Source: Naganishia liquefaciens (taxonomy: Eukaryota; Basidiomycota; Tremellomycetes; Filobasidiales; Filobasidiaceae). From it: a DNA stretch of 64,000 nucleotides. Below the pieces are notes generated by a model. It searched no databases. It had not been told where the DNA came from and saw only the letters and a program-made list of their open reading frames with translations. Numbering within the stretch: position 1 is the stretch's first letter; each line of letters begins with the position of its first letter. Shown piece after piece: positions 1 to 14,681 of this stretch. A program made the translations under genes and the position numbers. Where the stretch lies: positions 248,001 to 312,000 of the forward strand of contig BLZA01000043.1 of NCBI GenBank assembly GCA_013423385.1, read 5' to 3'.

Positions 1-1092
1 GCAGGAGTGGCAGGTGATTTGATGGCAGTACCAGTGTTGTTTCGCTGAATTGTTCTCTCCGTCATTTTGATGATAGCAGGCGTATCAAGGGAATGTAAAT
101 GCGAAATGGCGAGCGCAAGAATCATAAGCATTCTAGACGATCAAAATTGGGTTATGGAGAGATCAGAAAGGAGCAAGGTGATGATGAATGAACCTCCTAT
201 CCACTCGAGCAGGACCACCTTCGCTTCAGCGCGCGGAAGCATATCTTGTATAAAGTTGGTTCTTTGTCTATCCATTTACACCTGCTTAAGGTGGTTTCAG
301 AAACAGATCTAGAGAATACGGAAGATCTCTACCACACGATTCGAACAGGAGAGCAAGGCTTACATTGTCGCTCGAGGCAGAGTAGAGAAGATGCATCGGG
401 AGAGCATAAGTGCTCTTCTTGGACAAAGTGTCTTGTAGAATGGTTGCTCTTGTTTCAGTGAGTAGTGACAGCCGTCAATTCACGTGATCACTACGATTCA
501 GCGTGAAGAGAGTAAGAGGCTTTTGGCGAAAGTTGACTCTTTTCGTACTTTGCGGATGCAGGGTACACCTCTCATCTTTTCCTCTCGAGAATCGAGTATC
601 AAACGGACTGGGGAGTGTGGTAACTCCTCAAAGTCTCCCTCCAACTGAGCAGCTATTTACGATGAAATGACCGCGGCATATGGTATGATTTCTTTCTTAT
701 CTTTCGTTTTCAATCTGGGTTTCGCGTTCTTCTCTAGAGGTTCGCTTCGAAGGCTAATACAGTGGGCTCTGCAGACCACAATCTGCATGTGAATACTGCC
801 TAGATCCGCGACGTTCACATAAATTTACATAGTTGCAAAAGCCAACGCTGGTCATTCGCGCTCATCACGGCGGCCGGGCTTGGCATCCAGTCTTTCGGCA
901 TCTTCAGGATACTCTTTGCTCATTTCTGCATTTAGCTGCGATGGGCAAGCGTGCAACCTCTTCCAATTCGTGCAACCTCTCCCACCGAATGTAACGGTTG
1001 TCTGCATGTCCCATGTGCCACTCTCTTGTGTTTTTGGCGCTTCTAGGCCGTTGGTCTGCCTGCAAACTCGTCTGCGCTCTTCTCTATATAAA
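1..1092. other. No gene recognised at the left edge
   Basis: Only short unassigned reading frames are seen before the stop codon of the minus-strand gene at 1093. The last part, about 840-1092, is probably 3' flank of that gene. No RNA gene or repeat was recognised. Confidence 0.5.
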
Positions 1093-3056
1093 TCATCGCG
1101 GCTTGCCGCCCAAGCCCCGAATCCCCAGCAGACCCGCCGCTGGACCCTTTGCCTCCTTCTTGGCTTGTTCCCGCGCAGCCGCCGCCAAGCCTCCTGCATG
1201 CGTATTCTGCCATGCCACATTCTCTCGTTTTGCACAATCGAGAAGTAACAACTCGTACCGCTGTTCCATGACCCGGCGAAATGGGCCCCCATGGCGTAGC
1301 CGGCGATCGTAAGCGGATTTGATATCATGTACGGTGAGCGAGTCGGGAATTTCGGGGAATTGGAGGACGGAAGCCGGTGGCGCGGTCGGCGATGGTGGAG
1401 TCTCCGGTGCTGGGGTCCCAGACTCGCTTTTCGCTGCGACTGCCGGCTCCTCGACAGGCTGAACGCGCTTGGCATAAGGATTTAAGCCGGATGGAATTGC
1501 AACGGCGGGCGGACGTTTCCCAAGTGGCAGAGGCGATCCAGGAATGCTGGCACTCCCGGCTTTGGCAGGAGATCCTGTCAGCTCGGATGCTTCGTCTATT
1601 CTGCGCTTCTTCTTATTCATCAAATCGACCGAAGGGCTTGCCGCCGAGGGGGTTGCCGCTCCACCCATCATCCAAGCTTTCCGTTTTCGACCCATACTTC
1701 GCGTCAATTCCTGTGTCATCTGTTGCGCCGATCGCTGTTCCTCTAGTTTTCGTGCATTGGCTTGCTGTGCGGCTTTAGATAGCGTTGGCGGGCGAGAAGC
1801 ACCTGGTTTCTTTTTCGAGTTGAGACTGCCCGGCGCGACGAGCGGATCCTCCGAGGACGCCGGAGTAGCCGCAGTTGTCACAGCAGCGGATGGCGTAGCA
1901 TGAGCTTCTGATGCTGGTCCTGGCGTTCCCGGTATTGGCGTTTCATTTATGGTTCCGGGTTTGACATCTTCCTTCCATCGCGCCTCGGTATCAATTCTCG
2001 TGCTTTTCGCTTGTCTTCTCCACTCCTGATCCTGCGCTGCAATGCTTTTGAAATAGGCCTGCGCATCCGCCCACGGTGAATCGATGAATTCGAGGTCCCA
2101 CATCGGCGTCTCGGAGTCCTGAGCAGGATCGTTGCCCAGAGCCTCTCTCGCTTCGACTATCAATGCATGTTTCCATGTCGGGGCGTCGCGCGGAAACGTG
2201 TTCATAACCCGGTGATCTTTAATCTTGGAGGCATCGTCGATGAGCTGGCGAAGGTATTCGGTGACTGTGGCGTCTGCGTACTGCGCTGGACGCAAAGAGT
2301 CTGGAGGTGGGATTCTTGCGCGGTAGCCTGAAGAAGGGCGTTAGTACGCGACCTAAACAAGAGCATCCTCGTGTTTGACAATGAGATGCATCGACGGGTT
2401 CAGGCAAGATCTCTTCCAGCCCACGGGTTCGGCATACCGTAGCATGAAGACTTTGAGTCCCAGTGTGTACGGTTTTCGCAGAGAGAAGTCGTCCTATTCA
2501 CCTTTCGACACACCCTGTGGCGAGTCCCTTACCTCGACGAGAAGAACGCCATCCTTCTTCTGTTACCAGTCGTTCTGGCTCTCGCATCAACCAATGATCG
2601 GCCATGCAATTTCCGAAAGCAAGTCATACAGAGGGAGCCAAGTCTCTCGCATTTCTTGAAAGATGCACTGGCTGTGCTTCGCTGATCGCTTGATCATTCT
2701 GCGAAGGCTGGAGACGAGATCCTTTCGACATCGCGGAGAAACTCGCCCGCCCGACGAGACACTGATAATTCGTTCTAGTACTTACACATTTGCTGCATCC
2801 TCTCCCGTACCATCTCGTCTGGAAACATTCTCCCGCGCCGCGTCCTCTCTGGCTGGTACACTCGAGCCGGCATTGCTGTTGTCGTCGGTATCGATTGCTG
2901 CGTTGCTGTCGACATTGGGCGCGCTGTTGGGGGTAAAGCTGTTGATGGGGTCGATGGGGAGGGTATTGTCGTGTATCCCGCGGGCGGTGCGGCGAGATTG
3001 GGCGTGGTCATGATGGGAGATTGGTCGAGGAGTGGATAGGACGAGGAAGAAGACAT
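1093..3056 (-). CDS. Nuclear transcription-related protein, TAF4-like (tentative)
   Basis: The large last exon (about 1093-2330) is low-complexity: Pro/Ala/Ser-rich, with basic patches such as NKKKRR and MGRKRKAWMMGG. It also has an ordered segment containing EYLRQLIDDASKIKDHR and MWDLEFIDSPWADAQAYF. This order (helical segment, MWD...D..., charged helix, then K.AWM.GG and a final LTVHDIKSAYD block) recalls the C-terminal domain of TFIID subunit TAF4, but the match is weak. The first exon, from an ATG at 3056, is Ser/Thr/Pro-rich and ends near RMFPDEMVRERMQQM at a clean GTAAGT donor (2785). Exons between 2340 and 2785 are uncertain. One probable exon reads KKDGVLLVEVRDSPQG, which instead resembles the DG.L.VEVRD motif of SAGA subunit SPT20. 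I therefore favour a TFIID or SAGA component without choosing firmly. It diverges from the MO25 gene across about 200 nt. Confidence 0.4.
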
Positions 3057-3257
3057 GGGCGTTGACGGATTTTATGGATCAACGACCCCTGCACGCTGCC
3101 TGATCGGTAGCGCCAGCGCTGCCTTCCCCGGCGGCCGAAAGTGAAACACGGGGGTTCATCCGCGCCGACTTGAAGGGAAGTTGATGGTGATGGTGTTGAT
3201 GCATCATCTACAGTCGACAGTCGTCCAGCTCGCCCGCCCGGGACTCGCTTCGTTACC

Positions 3258-4707
3258 ATGAACTTCTTTTCCAAGTCCTCTTCGGGCTCGTCATCCAAGC
3301 AAAAGTCCCCTTCAGAAGTCGTCCGTTCCTTTCTCGACGGCGCGGCACGACTCGATTCGGCAAATGGACAGGGCACAGACGTCAAGCGGATCAATGACGA
3401 CCTTGTTCGTTCTCTTCGAAGTATGAAGTCGATCCTTTCGGACCCTCCAGCGACGACAAACTCTGCAGATCTCACGATAGACGCCGCAACCGAACTCTCA
3501 CAACTGATCTTTCAGCATGGATTACTCCAGGTTCTGCTTCAAACAATGCCGAGCATGGAATTTGAAGCCAAAAAGGAGGGGAGCAGTGTCTTTGGGCTGC
3601 TGCTGAGGCGTCAAGTAGGCACAAGATATCCTGCCGTGGATTATGTCTGTCGCGAGCGGTATTTGATTGTGATGGCGCTGAGAGGGTTAGTTTCAAGCCG
3701 TTCCCGTATAGGGCGTCAACCGTGCTGATGGCTGTCAAGGTATGAGAACGAGGATGTCGCGCTCAATACAGGACAAATTTTGAAAGAGATGCTGAGACAT
3801 GAATCTATCGCCCGAATCCTCTTATACTCAGAAGAGTGAGTTCCAAACTACGTCAAGGATGATGGTGTATCTGATGATCATTTCAAGCTTCTACCTCTTT
3901 ATGGATTACATCGAAACGACCCTCTTTGCAACATCATGCGATGCATTTGCAAACATGAAGGTATGCATTCCCTATTTGCAACAGGAATATCGCTCAAATG
4001 CTTCCCGCAGGAATGCCTGACACGACACAAGCAGATGGTATCTGCCTATCTCGATGCCAATTACGACAAGGTGCTCAACCTTTTGCTTCAGCGCATTTTG
4101 ACATACTAAGTCTTCTGCAGTTCTTTAAGGCCTATCAACCTCTGATCCTGTCACCAAACTACGTCACCAAACGTCAGTCCCTCAAACTTCTCGGCGAGAT
4201 CCTGCTCGATAGGAGCAACTACGCCTGCATGACCCGATACATCGCGAGCACGGAGAATCTTCAGATCATCATGAATACGTTGAGGGACAAGAGTCGGAAT
4301 ATCCAGTACGAGGCATTTCATGTTTTCAAGGTAGATTCGGAAGGAGGTCGTGGCAATTCCTTGTGATTGATCTGCCACGCCTTAGATCTTTGTAGCGAAT
4401 CCGCACAAGCCGGCGCCGGTGGCGTCTATCCTGCGCAAAAACAAGGACAAGTTGCTACTCTATCTCACCGAATTTCATAAGGATCGAGATGGCAAGTTGA
4501 CTTTTCTTACCTGCGAGCTTGTGCTGATTTTTTTGTGCTCTCTTAGATCCGCAGTTCAATGTGAGTGAGCGGAATCCAGGCGCCGAGCGCATCGCTGATA
4601 TTCTTAACAGGATGAAAAGGCATACTGTATCAATCAGAGTAGGTCCAGCAACGCAGGATCCATAGCTTGGAACTAACTTTGCCGAACGAACAGTCGAGAT
4701 GCTATGA
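3258..4707 (+). CDS. MO25/Hym1 family scaffold protein (CAB39-like)
   Basis: MO25 proteins are helical-repeat scaffolds that activate GCK/STE20 kinases; the fungal homolog Hym1 works in the RAM/MOR polarity pathway. The first exon begins [14 protein letters not shown] and carries a typical N-terminal half. Downstream exons give [14 protein letters not shown], the [14 protein letters not shown] block (compare the animal Y.E.STFDIASDAF), [14 protein letters not shown], then [32 protein letters not shown] and IFVANPHKP, all family hallmarks in the right order. The C-terminus reads DDPQFNDEKAYC and ends INQIEML. Reaching it requires a GC-AG intron (4492-4546) and a 14-nt exon (4547-4560). The stop is at 4705-4707. 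The gene is interrupted by at least eight short introns. It converges on the beta-glucosidase gene. Confidence 0.92.
4492..4546 (+). other. GC-AG intron in the MO25 gene
   Basis: The intron starts GCAAGT and ends in a T-rich tract with TCTCTTAG. Only this boundary keeps HKDRD-DPQFNDEKAY continuous across the following 14-nt exon (4547-4560). No GT donor nearby preserves the frame. Confidence 0.8.
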
Positions 4708-5148
4708 TGACGTTTTGTGATGGCCTTCACTTCAGGGCCGGTTGTAACGATCTTCCACGAATGCTACTTGTAACGACACTCATGATTATGTCGTTTTTTG
4801 CCAAAGGCTTCAGAGAACACAGATGTTATGCTATTCTCCATTGGCGAACAACGTTGAGCATTCGGGGACGGGAGGAGAGCCATACCAGGAGTGCTGAGTG
4901 CTTGCTGTTTGCGCGTATGCTACGGGAGCGTCTTATCAGGACCGTGCCTATCAGCCAAATACAACATGCATACTTCTGCTTCAGATTCTGGCTACAGGTC
5001 GCGTTTCCCGGAAGCAGTTCTTGCACAGATTGAAAAGCGATGAGAGCGTTGACTGTTGACCACGGCGCGTGGTTATCGAATATAGTGTTACAACCTGTTC
5101 CAATGTCCCTTAGAAGCCTTGTACACCCTGGATCTTCATTATAGCTGT
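4708..5148. other. Convergent intergenic region, nothing recognised
   Basis: This lies between the 3' ends of the MO25 gene (+) and the GH1 gene (-). It contains only short unassigned frames. Confidence 0.5.
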
Positions 5149-7168
<2,020 letters not shown>

Positions 7169-10100
7169 TGTGCACTAAATATATTGTGTGAGAGTGACGT
7201 GGTGGTAGGCTTACATTGCCATGCCGTGAACGAATTCTCCAGGGTCGTGTGCCTTTATATGCATCGTCACTTGGTCGAGAAATATCCCACGTACGGTCTT
7301 CGGCGTTACCCTGTAAGTAACACCGAGTATCAGCCGGCGCGGATAAGTGCGGGGAAACTGGTGAAATCTCCGAGATTGAGCGAGTTCCGCCAGCTGTTCC
7401 ACCGCCGCCGTTTCAGATACCAGTCACGTGATTTACTCATGTCTGTGAGAAGGTTCCTGTTGCACAACGCTGCTTAGACTTTAGATCTGCATACATGGTC
7501 ATCGCTCCGCTCTTTGAGCGCGATACCGTGATTTTAGGGGAGCTTTGACAAGTCTCTCACCGAAATGGGTGGCATGTCGCATTCGGAGAACCAGATAAAA
7601 CAACCTCGAGCTCATTCTGCGGGGAAGTCAATAGCCTCATCGGCGTTAGCCACAATTCAGTACGTAAGATCTCGCTTCTGGCGGGATTCTCTTCGTCCAT
7701 TAAGCACCCGAAACTCTTCGTCAAACGTGAACCCGACTTGTGAGAAAGCCGTAAATCTGGAAATGGAAAGCCTGGGAAGGCATTGCGCTCACAAGCAGAA
7801 GCTGTAGTCCTCCCAAACATGCATGATTATTGATGGCGGACAATGAGAAGTTCAAGAGGCTGGCGTGAACATAGGAAATACGCGAAATGAGGAGACGATT
7901 TAGTGTCTTGATTGACTGAAATAATCCATTTTCAACGATCTGTCATGCTGCATATGCCCCCTCTTAGCTCGATGCAGTCTCCGAGATGTCCGATTCTGGG
8001 CACTCTTTCGCGAGCGAATAACAAAGCGGTCATTCCGCTGAGTGCCGAGCAGAAATGATAAGAAAGTGCCGTCTTCGTTCTGACATAGGAAGTCAGGCCT
8101 AGAAATATAAAGAGATGACAGACCAAGATTGTGCCGCGTAGCTTACCAGATGAATCCTGGAGAGCCGCTGGTTGCAAAACACATAAACTGGTTAAATACT
8201 TATGACTCATAAACGCTGCGCTGAGCTCTCCATGCAATCCCAGTGATAGCCTGATAACATTGACATGAGCATCCCAGCAAAGAGTCCACACAACGAACAG
8301 ACCGATTGATGGGTTAAATAAGTGATCCGCGAGCCTTGTGCCTTAATGCGACTCGACCTAGTATTGATGTGATGGTTACTGGACTCTTTCACAAGGGTAA
8401 CGGACTCAGAGATAGCTCAGGCTAGATTGTAACTTTTACAACAGGTTGGAGAGTCAAGGCAAATCTAACGGTATGGGTGAAAATGCATAAGATTCAACTA
8501 GTTACCAGATGAAGAGTTGTGCCACTCTTGCCCAGATCCACTGCCATGGCTATCAGCAATTGCTAAGCTCAAAAATGGTAAAACCTGGCAAAACAAAGAT
8601 AAGCCCGCAAGCTTACGCATACATGGATAACTCCTCGAAGCATAAAATATAGAAGATTGAAAAATGGTACCAGATATGCAACTGGGACAGGCGTCGCTAA
8701 AGAGGTTGTCCTGAGGTCAAATCCTGCATGAGTGGTAATCAGGTTCCGCGACTCGCTGGCAGGCCTGCCGCGAGATCAGTCAATGTCATTTGTGTCCTAT
8801 CATCTGAACGTGATACGATGGACCAGTGACTACGAGAGCATGCATCACTGCTGGGAAACGTTATAGCGTGATTGATTGCATGACCACTTCTTTGATCAGG
8901 TCCACTGCTGTGACTGAGAGCATGCATACAGCTGTTGCTGTCAGCTACGAGCCGGTGAGAACATGTGTGAGGCAACCTCTCCTACATGCTGCTTTTGGGC
9001 TCACCGCTTGTCTTTACATGTCAACGCAGCACCTACTGATGATTGATGGAATGAAGGCAGAGGAGGCCAGGAGGGAGGAGACGGAGAGTCGTGGAAGATA
9101 TCGACGTGCCATCTACCGCGTCTTTCACAATATCTACCCTTGCCTGTTCATCGGAAGACCTTATGGCTGCCCAAGGGCTTGTGGTCTGCGAACGTCCTGT
9201 CTCTGCGAAAGTCCTGCCCAATGATGTTTCCGTTGTCGATCAGCCGAAAGGCTATGGCCGCAAAGAACATAACCGCCGGAGAATCCAATTTTTCTTCGAG
9301 GTCTGTGCCAAAGGAAACAGCTTCGGTCGAAGATCCTCAGTAATGTTCTCTCTTGAGGGGGGGCGGAGAAGGAAGCATTGTGTCCCCGAGAGCGATCATG
9401 CCGTTGAGTCCTCCTGTAGGAAGATCTAATACTTGGCCACAACGTAATCAGTCCAAGCAGAATACTCATTACAGGGCTGCCAGAAAATTGCCCCAAATCT
9501 GACAAAAGCATTCCTGGATCTGAGTGTATTCAAGCCCTCACGTCGCTGCCTTTCAATTTTCATTTTTATCCCGATTTTTGTCAGGTCTGCGACTGCAAAC
9601 GACTTGCGTGTGCCCAGTACCTTGACAATCTGTTCAACATACTTCAGGCAAGTCGTCTCTGCATGACACATATAAGCTTCATGACATGTAGATCGGGGAC
9701 TACAGATTTGCAACTTCTGTGCAAGGCATTCCTAGCAACAGAAGCCTTGCGAAAGTAAATCGTCATAACATTAACCTGTCAAACATGCATCTCTTGGACC
9801 AAGCATACATCGGGATCATGCGTGTTCTCAAATAGCCGAGGTTTCGCAGCACAGATGAGCATTTCAGAGCTCTCGCTTGCCGATGGGGCACGATACAACT
9901 TGTCAGCCGAGATAATGAGTGGCATGGACGATCGCTTCTGATCTGTGTTATGAGTGTCTAACATCATCAAAATCGACCCGATACACGAGATCCTGGCTAC
10001 GAAGTATTTGTTGCAAGTTGGTGATCGACATGCATTACGTACAGAGTTCTCACAGGAACACCCGGACGTTTGCTATTTCAACTTAATTCACCCTTCTTAG

Positions 10101-13100
10101 ACGACTCAATGGGAGATCAAGCAGTCTCGCCGAAAAAGCAGCTTATCTTTAAAGCTGAATGAGCCAGATTCACAGGTGTACTATATGCGTAGGAACGTTC
10201 CTCGGAGGCCCACACAAACTGCCTGACAATGAAGCATTGATTGTGAATCTTCTCCAAAGTTCCCTTACCTTCTTGAAGGTAAAAAAGATCAGAACTTCCC
10301 TACCTTTGCCAATATCGCAGGCTGGTAAAACACACCGATTCGCTTTTACCGTCATCCTTGCCCCTTCCAGAAGTCATCGCAAGTCAACATGAGGAATCGC
10401 TTGTTATTGATGACACGAAGCTCATACAAATGGCACGGAGCTGCTAGGTTTTGTCGATCAGATAGAAAGCACAATTGGCCAAAGCTCGAAGTGAGTAAAA
10501 AGTTTTGTACGCTTTCATCATCTATCTGCATTGAAACAACTCGTTTTCACAGAAAATTTTCCAGAAGTTGCAGCCGTAAGACTCGCTTGCTGTCAGTGAC
10601 GCTCGCCTCGGCTTGAGCGTATTGACTCTTTGCGAGATTTTCATTTGGTTATCCTTCACAGAGTGACTCCGATCAATCCGTGAGTGAAGCTGCGGTCTTT
10701 GTATTGGAACATGAGACTTAATGCATGAAGCTGCGTCAGCTGAAATTCACACTCCGCTGTTCCATAGTGAGATTCGTTGAATCGCGACCATTGGCACGCT
10801 ATTGACATTGCGATACCGAATTTCTACAGCTAAACACTGTTGCGGTATTGACTTGTTGTCACGTACATGATATCGAGGTGCTATCGTTTTGTGGAGAAGG
10901 CAGGTGTTGAGCATGATCTCAGCTTTGTCTTGTCTAAATATGGAATTGAGTTTTCGGGATAGAGATGTGGTGACGAAGACCTAGAGTCTATCTCGCCGAG
11001 TTTGTGATTTAATACTGTTAATGAGATTACTGCTGCTGTGGAGACTCTTGCTGTAGTGACTCACACCTCTTATTAAGATATCAGCACCCGCGACTTGATT
11101 CATTCAGTGTACTACTGAGGGTTCCGCGTACCGTCAGTCGGTACAATGGAGATTAGCGTGCGTTCTTTCCTCTTCCCAAGCATGCACCGATTTCTGATCA
11201 TGTCATTCTAGTGAAATCTTTATAGTGCGACGAAGCATGTAAATTTATTGCAAGAACCAAAGTACAACATTTCTGAGCTCCTATCCTGGCATCTAGACAG
11301 TCTTATTCTGCGCGAGGAGTTGGTCCTGCAGGAAGAAAACAGGCGATGCTGATCACGCAAACGTTGCTTTCCAAGCCAATGGACTGCTACCCGGTTGCCA
11401 TGTAAGCAAAAACACAAGATGAGGTGAACCTGAAAGATGTTTCAAGGCTGGAAGCTGACATTATAGCTGTCGGTGGATCAAAGGGACATATACAAGATGT
11501 TTCGACTGAGTCTAAGTCTCTCCAGTAATATAAGAGTCTCTGAATAGCTCAGCCAGCGCTACAAGCCTTTCGCTTCTACAATACCTTTTTCCAAAGAAAT
11601 AAAACTCAAGGTGAAGGCTAGTTTAGCTGTGAGTGCTTGAGTGAAGCTAGAAAGTTACAAGAGATCTAATGAATTCAAACGAATGCCTGATGCATAGTGA
11701 CGACGCGATGTCACTTCAAAAGTGGCTCCGAAGGATTTCAGCATAGGTGTCATCTCAATCGATATACGACCAGGCCATATAGCTGAGTATGACCTCAACC
11801 TTCAGCTGGTAAACAATCGATGCTTTTTTTGTCTTTTTCCACAGCCTTTTTGTTCGCAGGTGAAGACGTACGGACTGACTCAGACGTATATTATCAAAGC
11901 GTTTGCAGCGCGTGTGTCACACCCTCTTGTTTTTCTTGCAGCGAGACATCCAATACAGCTACGCACGAAGAAGCTAGCATTGACGATTTCTCATTCTGCA
12001 AGATTGTGTTGGGTCGGTTAATTCAACAAAGACGGCTGTGAAAGTAAAACTTTATGAGTCGATCTGACATGGATCACAGTGTTTGAAATAGGATTCAGTA
12101 AACCGGGGCAAACTCTGTTTTGAGGAAGCGATGGAGTCCAATATCACTTGATTATACGTGCTATCCACAAAAATCGACTTTTCGACGTTCTCGTTAGAGC
12201 GTACAGTTCGTTAAATGATTGTTGCAGAGCGGAATCGAGGAGGCCGGGAGACACAAACTGCAAACTTTGATATTCCATCTGAGTTTGTGGAAGGCTGCCA
12301 AACGGTGAAAAAAAGAAATTCTCTGTTATAGGCACCACGGCAGTGCTGTGTATAAGATGAGAATTTGTGCAGGGCACACGCGGCAACTTGATGGAATCTT
12401 GTCACTCTCACAATGAAAGAAGCTGTTCATTGACTAATGCATGTCTTGCACTAACAATCATTCATCTGCTTGAAATCTACACGATCACCTGAATACAATA
12501 TACTGACGTGTAACTGCCGTGTAACGGGCTTCTATGACGGGGGTTCGGAAAAAAATCTGCTAATCGGCCGAAAGATTTGACTTGCGCCCGTCTGGTCAAA
12601 TGGAGTCATGAGCTCAATTAAGAGAAAAGTTCTGATGGACGAGTCTCAGCTTGCGTACATCGTCTTAGCGCTTCAACTGCATTTCGCCTGTCCAATAGTA
12701 CAACCCGAGAAAGCTTTACGTTGCTGCCATGAATGTTTGCAGAGCATGATGCTCGAAAAAATCCTAACAAAATCCAAGAAAGCTTGAGCGTTTGACATTT
12801 CGGTTTCACGTGAAACGCGCAATGCACTGTTTGCGGCTCTCCAGTCATAAGCGTGAAAGTTTCTATCTCTTTATCCAGCACCTTCACGTCGTCCAAATTC
12901 AGACCATCACAGCAAGAAAGATGGGGTTTCAAATCGAAGCCGCTGTTTTGAGTGAAGAAAAGCTCACAAACAAGTCACAAATCTTGCTTCTGCGACGCGT
13001 CTGTCTCTCTCAGCGCTGAACGTCTTCAGCACTCGAATGATCAATGAATGTGATTTCTGACCCTATGTGCTTACGGAGACATTTCACAGGAGTGCTACTT

Positions 13101-14681
13101 GTGTCCTTTGAATTGGCATTTTCTACTTGTTGAGAAAGGCATCAAATCACCTCTAGGTACTAAGGACTTCCACGCAAAACTCCTGGCCTGGCGTTTGGAC
13201 TCTGAAGGATGATCGATGAGAATTCTCGGGCATTAGATGTAGGGTGGTTGGCACGCCGTTCTTTACCAAACAATCTTTTCGAGGAAACGACCACAGCAGA
13301 CCTTGTCTGCAATGCGAGAACAGTAAACTGTTCAGTCGGACCTAAGAGGGGCGTTGAGGTCGTCGATTCGAAGTCGTTGTAGAGCCAATCCTACTGCTCA
13401 GCTGCGTTCCAAAGTCTTGAGAATAAGCAGTCTGTTCCGAAAGTCTTGCTTTGCTGTCAACAGTCTATTCGCCGTAAAAGTTCTATCGTGTCTACCGTCA
13501 ATGACAATGCAGCTGACGATACCTGTGATCAAGTCAGTCAAAAAAATCTGTGGATGATCTCAGAAGGCGATCAAATAGCTACGCCCTGCGCGCGTATAGC
13601 GTAGTGAAGCTCATCATTCAACATCGAAGCAATTCTTCACATCACTAGCTTTCAAAAGCCGCCTATGCTTCTCCAGTTTTTAATTTCAGCGACCCTTGGC
13701 TCTTCCTTTAATGGACTATAATGGTGTTGAGTTGATTGCATCTGATACCCGCGTGTGCGGGTCCTTCACCGACAGCATCGCTTACATTTTTTAGCTCAGA
13801 GCTTGCTGCTGGTGACATTTGCCCTGCCATAACTTCCGAAATGTTCTCATGCAGGTTTCTATCTCCTCAGACGAGCGAAACGATCTTTATCGGATGTGAG
13901 AACGGCCACGCGCATCTGAAATACTTCGTGACGCCTATGTTGTAGTTAGCTCTCACTTTGGGACAGGCTTGAGTGAAGGTGGAGTTCGCGTCATGGCGTG
14001 CTTTTGCCACGGCGCGTTCTGTTCAATCTCGATCCAAAAAAACCGCGGACGGAAGGCGTTTGCGGAGAAAATTACGATAGTCCAGCTTTACCAGGTGGTA
14101 CACACTTGCAGATCCCAGCCCACGATAGTCTACCTGAAATGCATTCGTCTCATAGCGAGAAAAGTAAGCGGGATCGGCGGCCATCACTGTGCCGTGCCGG
14201 TCGCACCGCAACAGGTAGTCCAGTTGTTACCTTCCGCAATTCCTGGTATGGCTTACTGGAGAACCTATATAGTACAATTGGCGAGCTTGTCTGTGTCATG
14301 TATCTCTAGAACAGCATAAATCAATGTTATTCTTATTTCCGTCAATGAGACCACGTAGTTTCAGTCAACACCTGCAGCTTTCTACCTTCCATTCATCCAC
14401 TCTCCTTGAGGAATAATGAGACACAGTGTGAGGAGATGGCGGATACCACGAGACTCAGATGCATTGACAGGTGCGAATTCAGCCAGCGGCGGCAATTCCT
14501 GTCAGACGCCTCGCCTCGCATAGAGTGCCAAGTATACCCAACTGGTCACAGGGAAGTTTCCCATTTCGCCCATGAAGCACGTCACATTGCGTTGACTTCC
14601 ACTCTGACTGCATCAGGGAAACCGCAGTCATATTATGTGATTACAGCTTGTCTCTTATGTAGAATAATCTATTGTCATTAT
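7169..14681. other. 7.5-kb gene-poor stretch
   Basis: No gene could be assembled on either strand. All frames are short (under about 135 codons) and show no recognised domain. The DNA looks poorer in G+C than the flanking genes. I saw no terminal repeats, polymerase or integrase motifs. A pair of similar 25-nt words with a gagagcatgcat core lies at about 8830 and 8917. The last few hundred bases should include the 3' flank of MOCS1. It could be a degraded island, a gene desert or a centromere-like region; the sequence does not decide. Confidence 0.5.

Noticed and set aside
9779-9970. Minus-strand peptide with PDVCLVQEMHV, recalling the PD..C.QE motif of endonuclease/exonuclease/phosphatase proteins
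   Set aside because: One short motif with no continuation into the rest of the domain in neighbouring frames; chance is likely.
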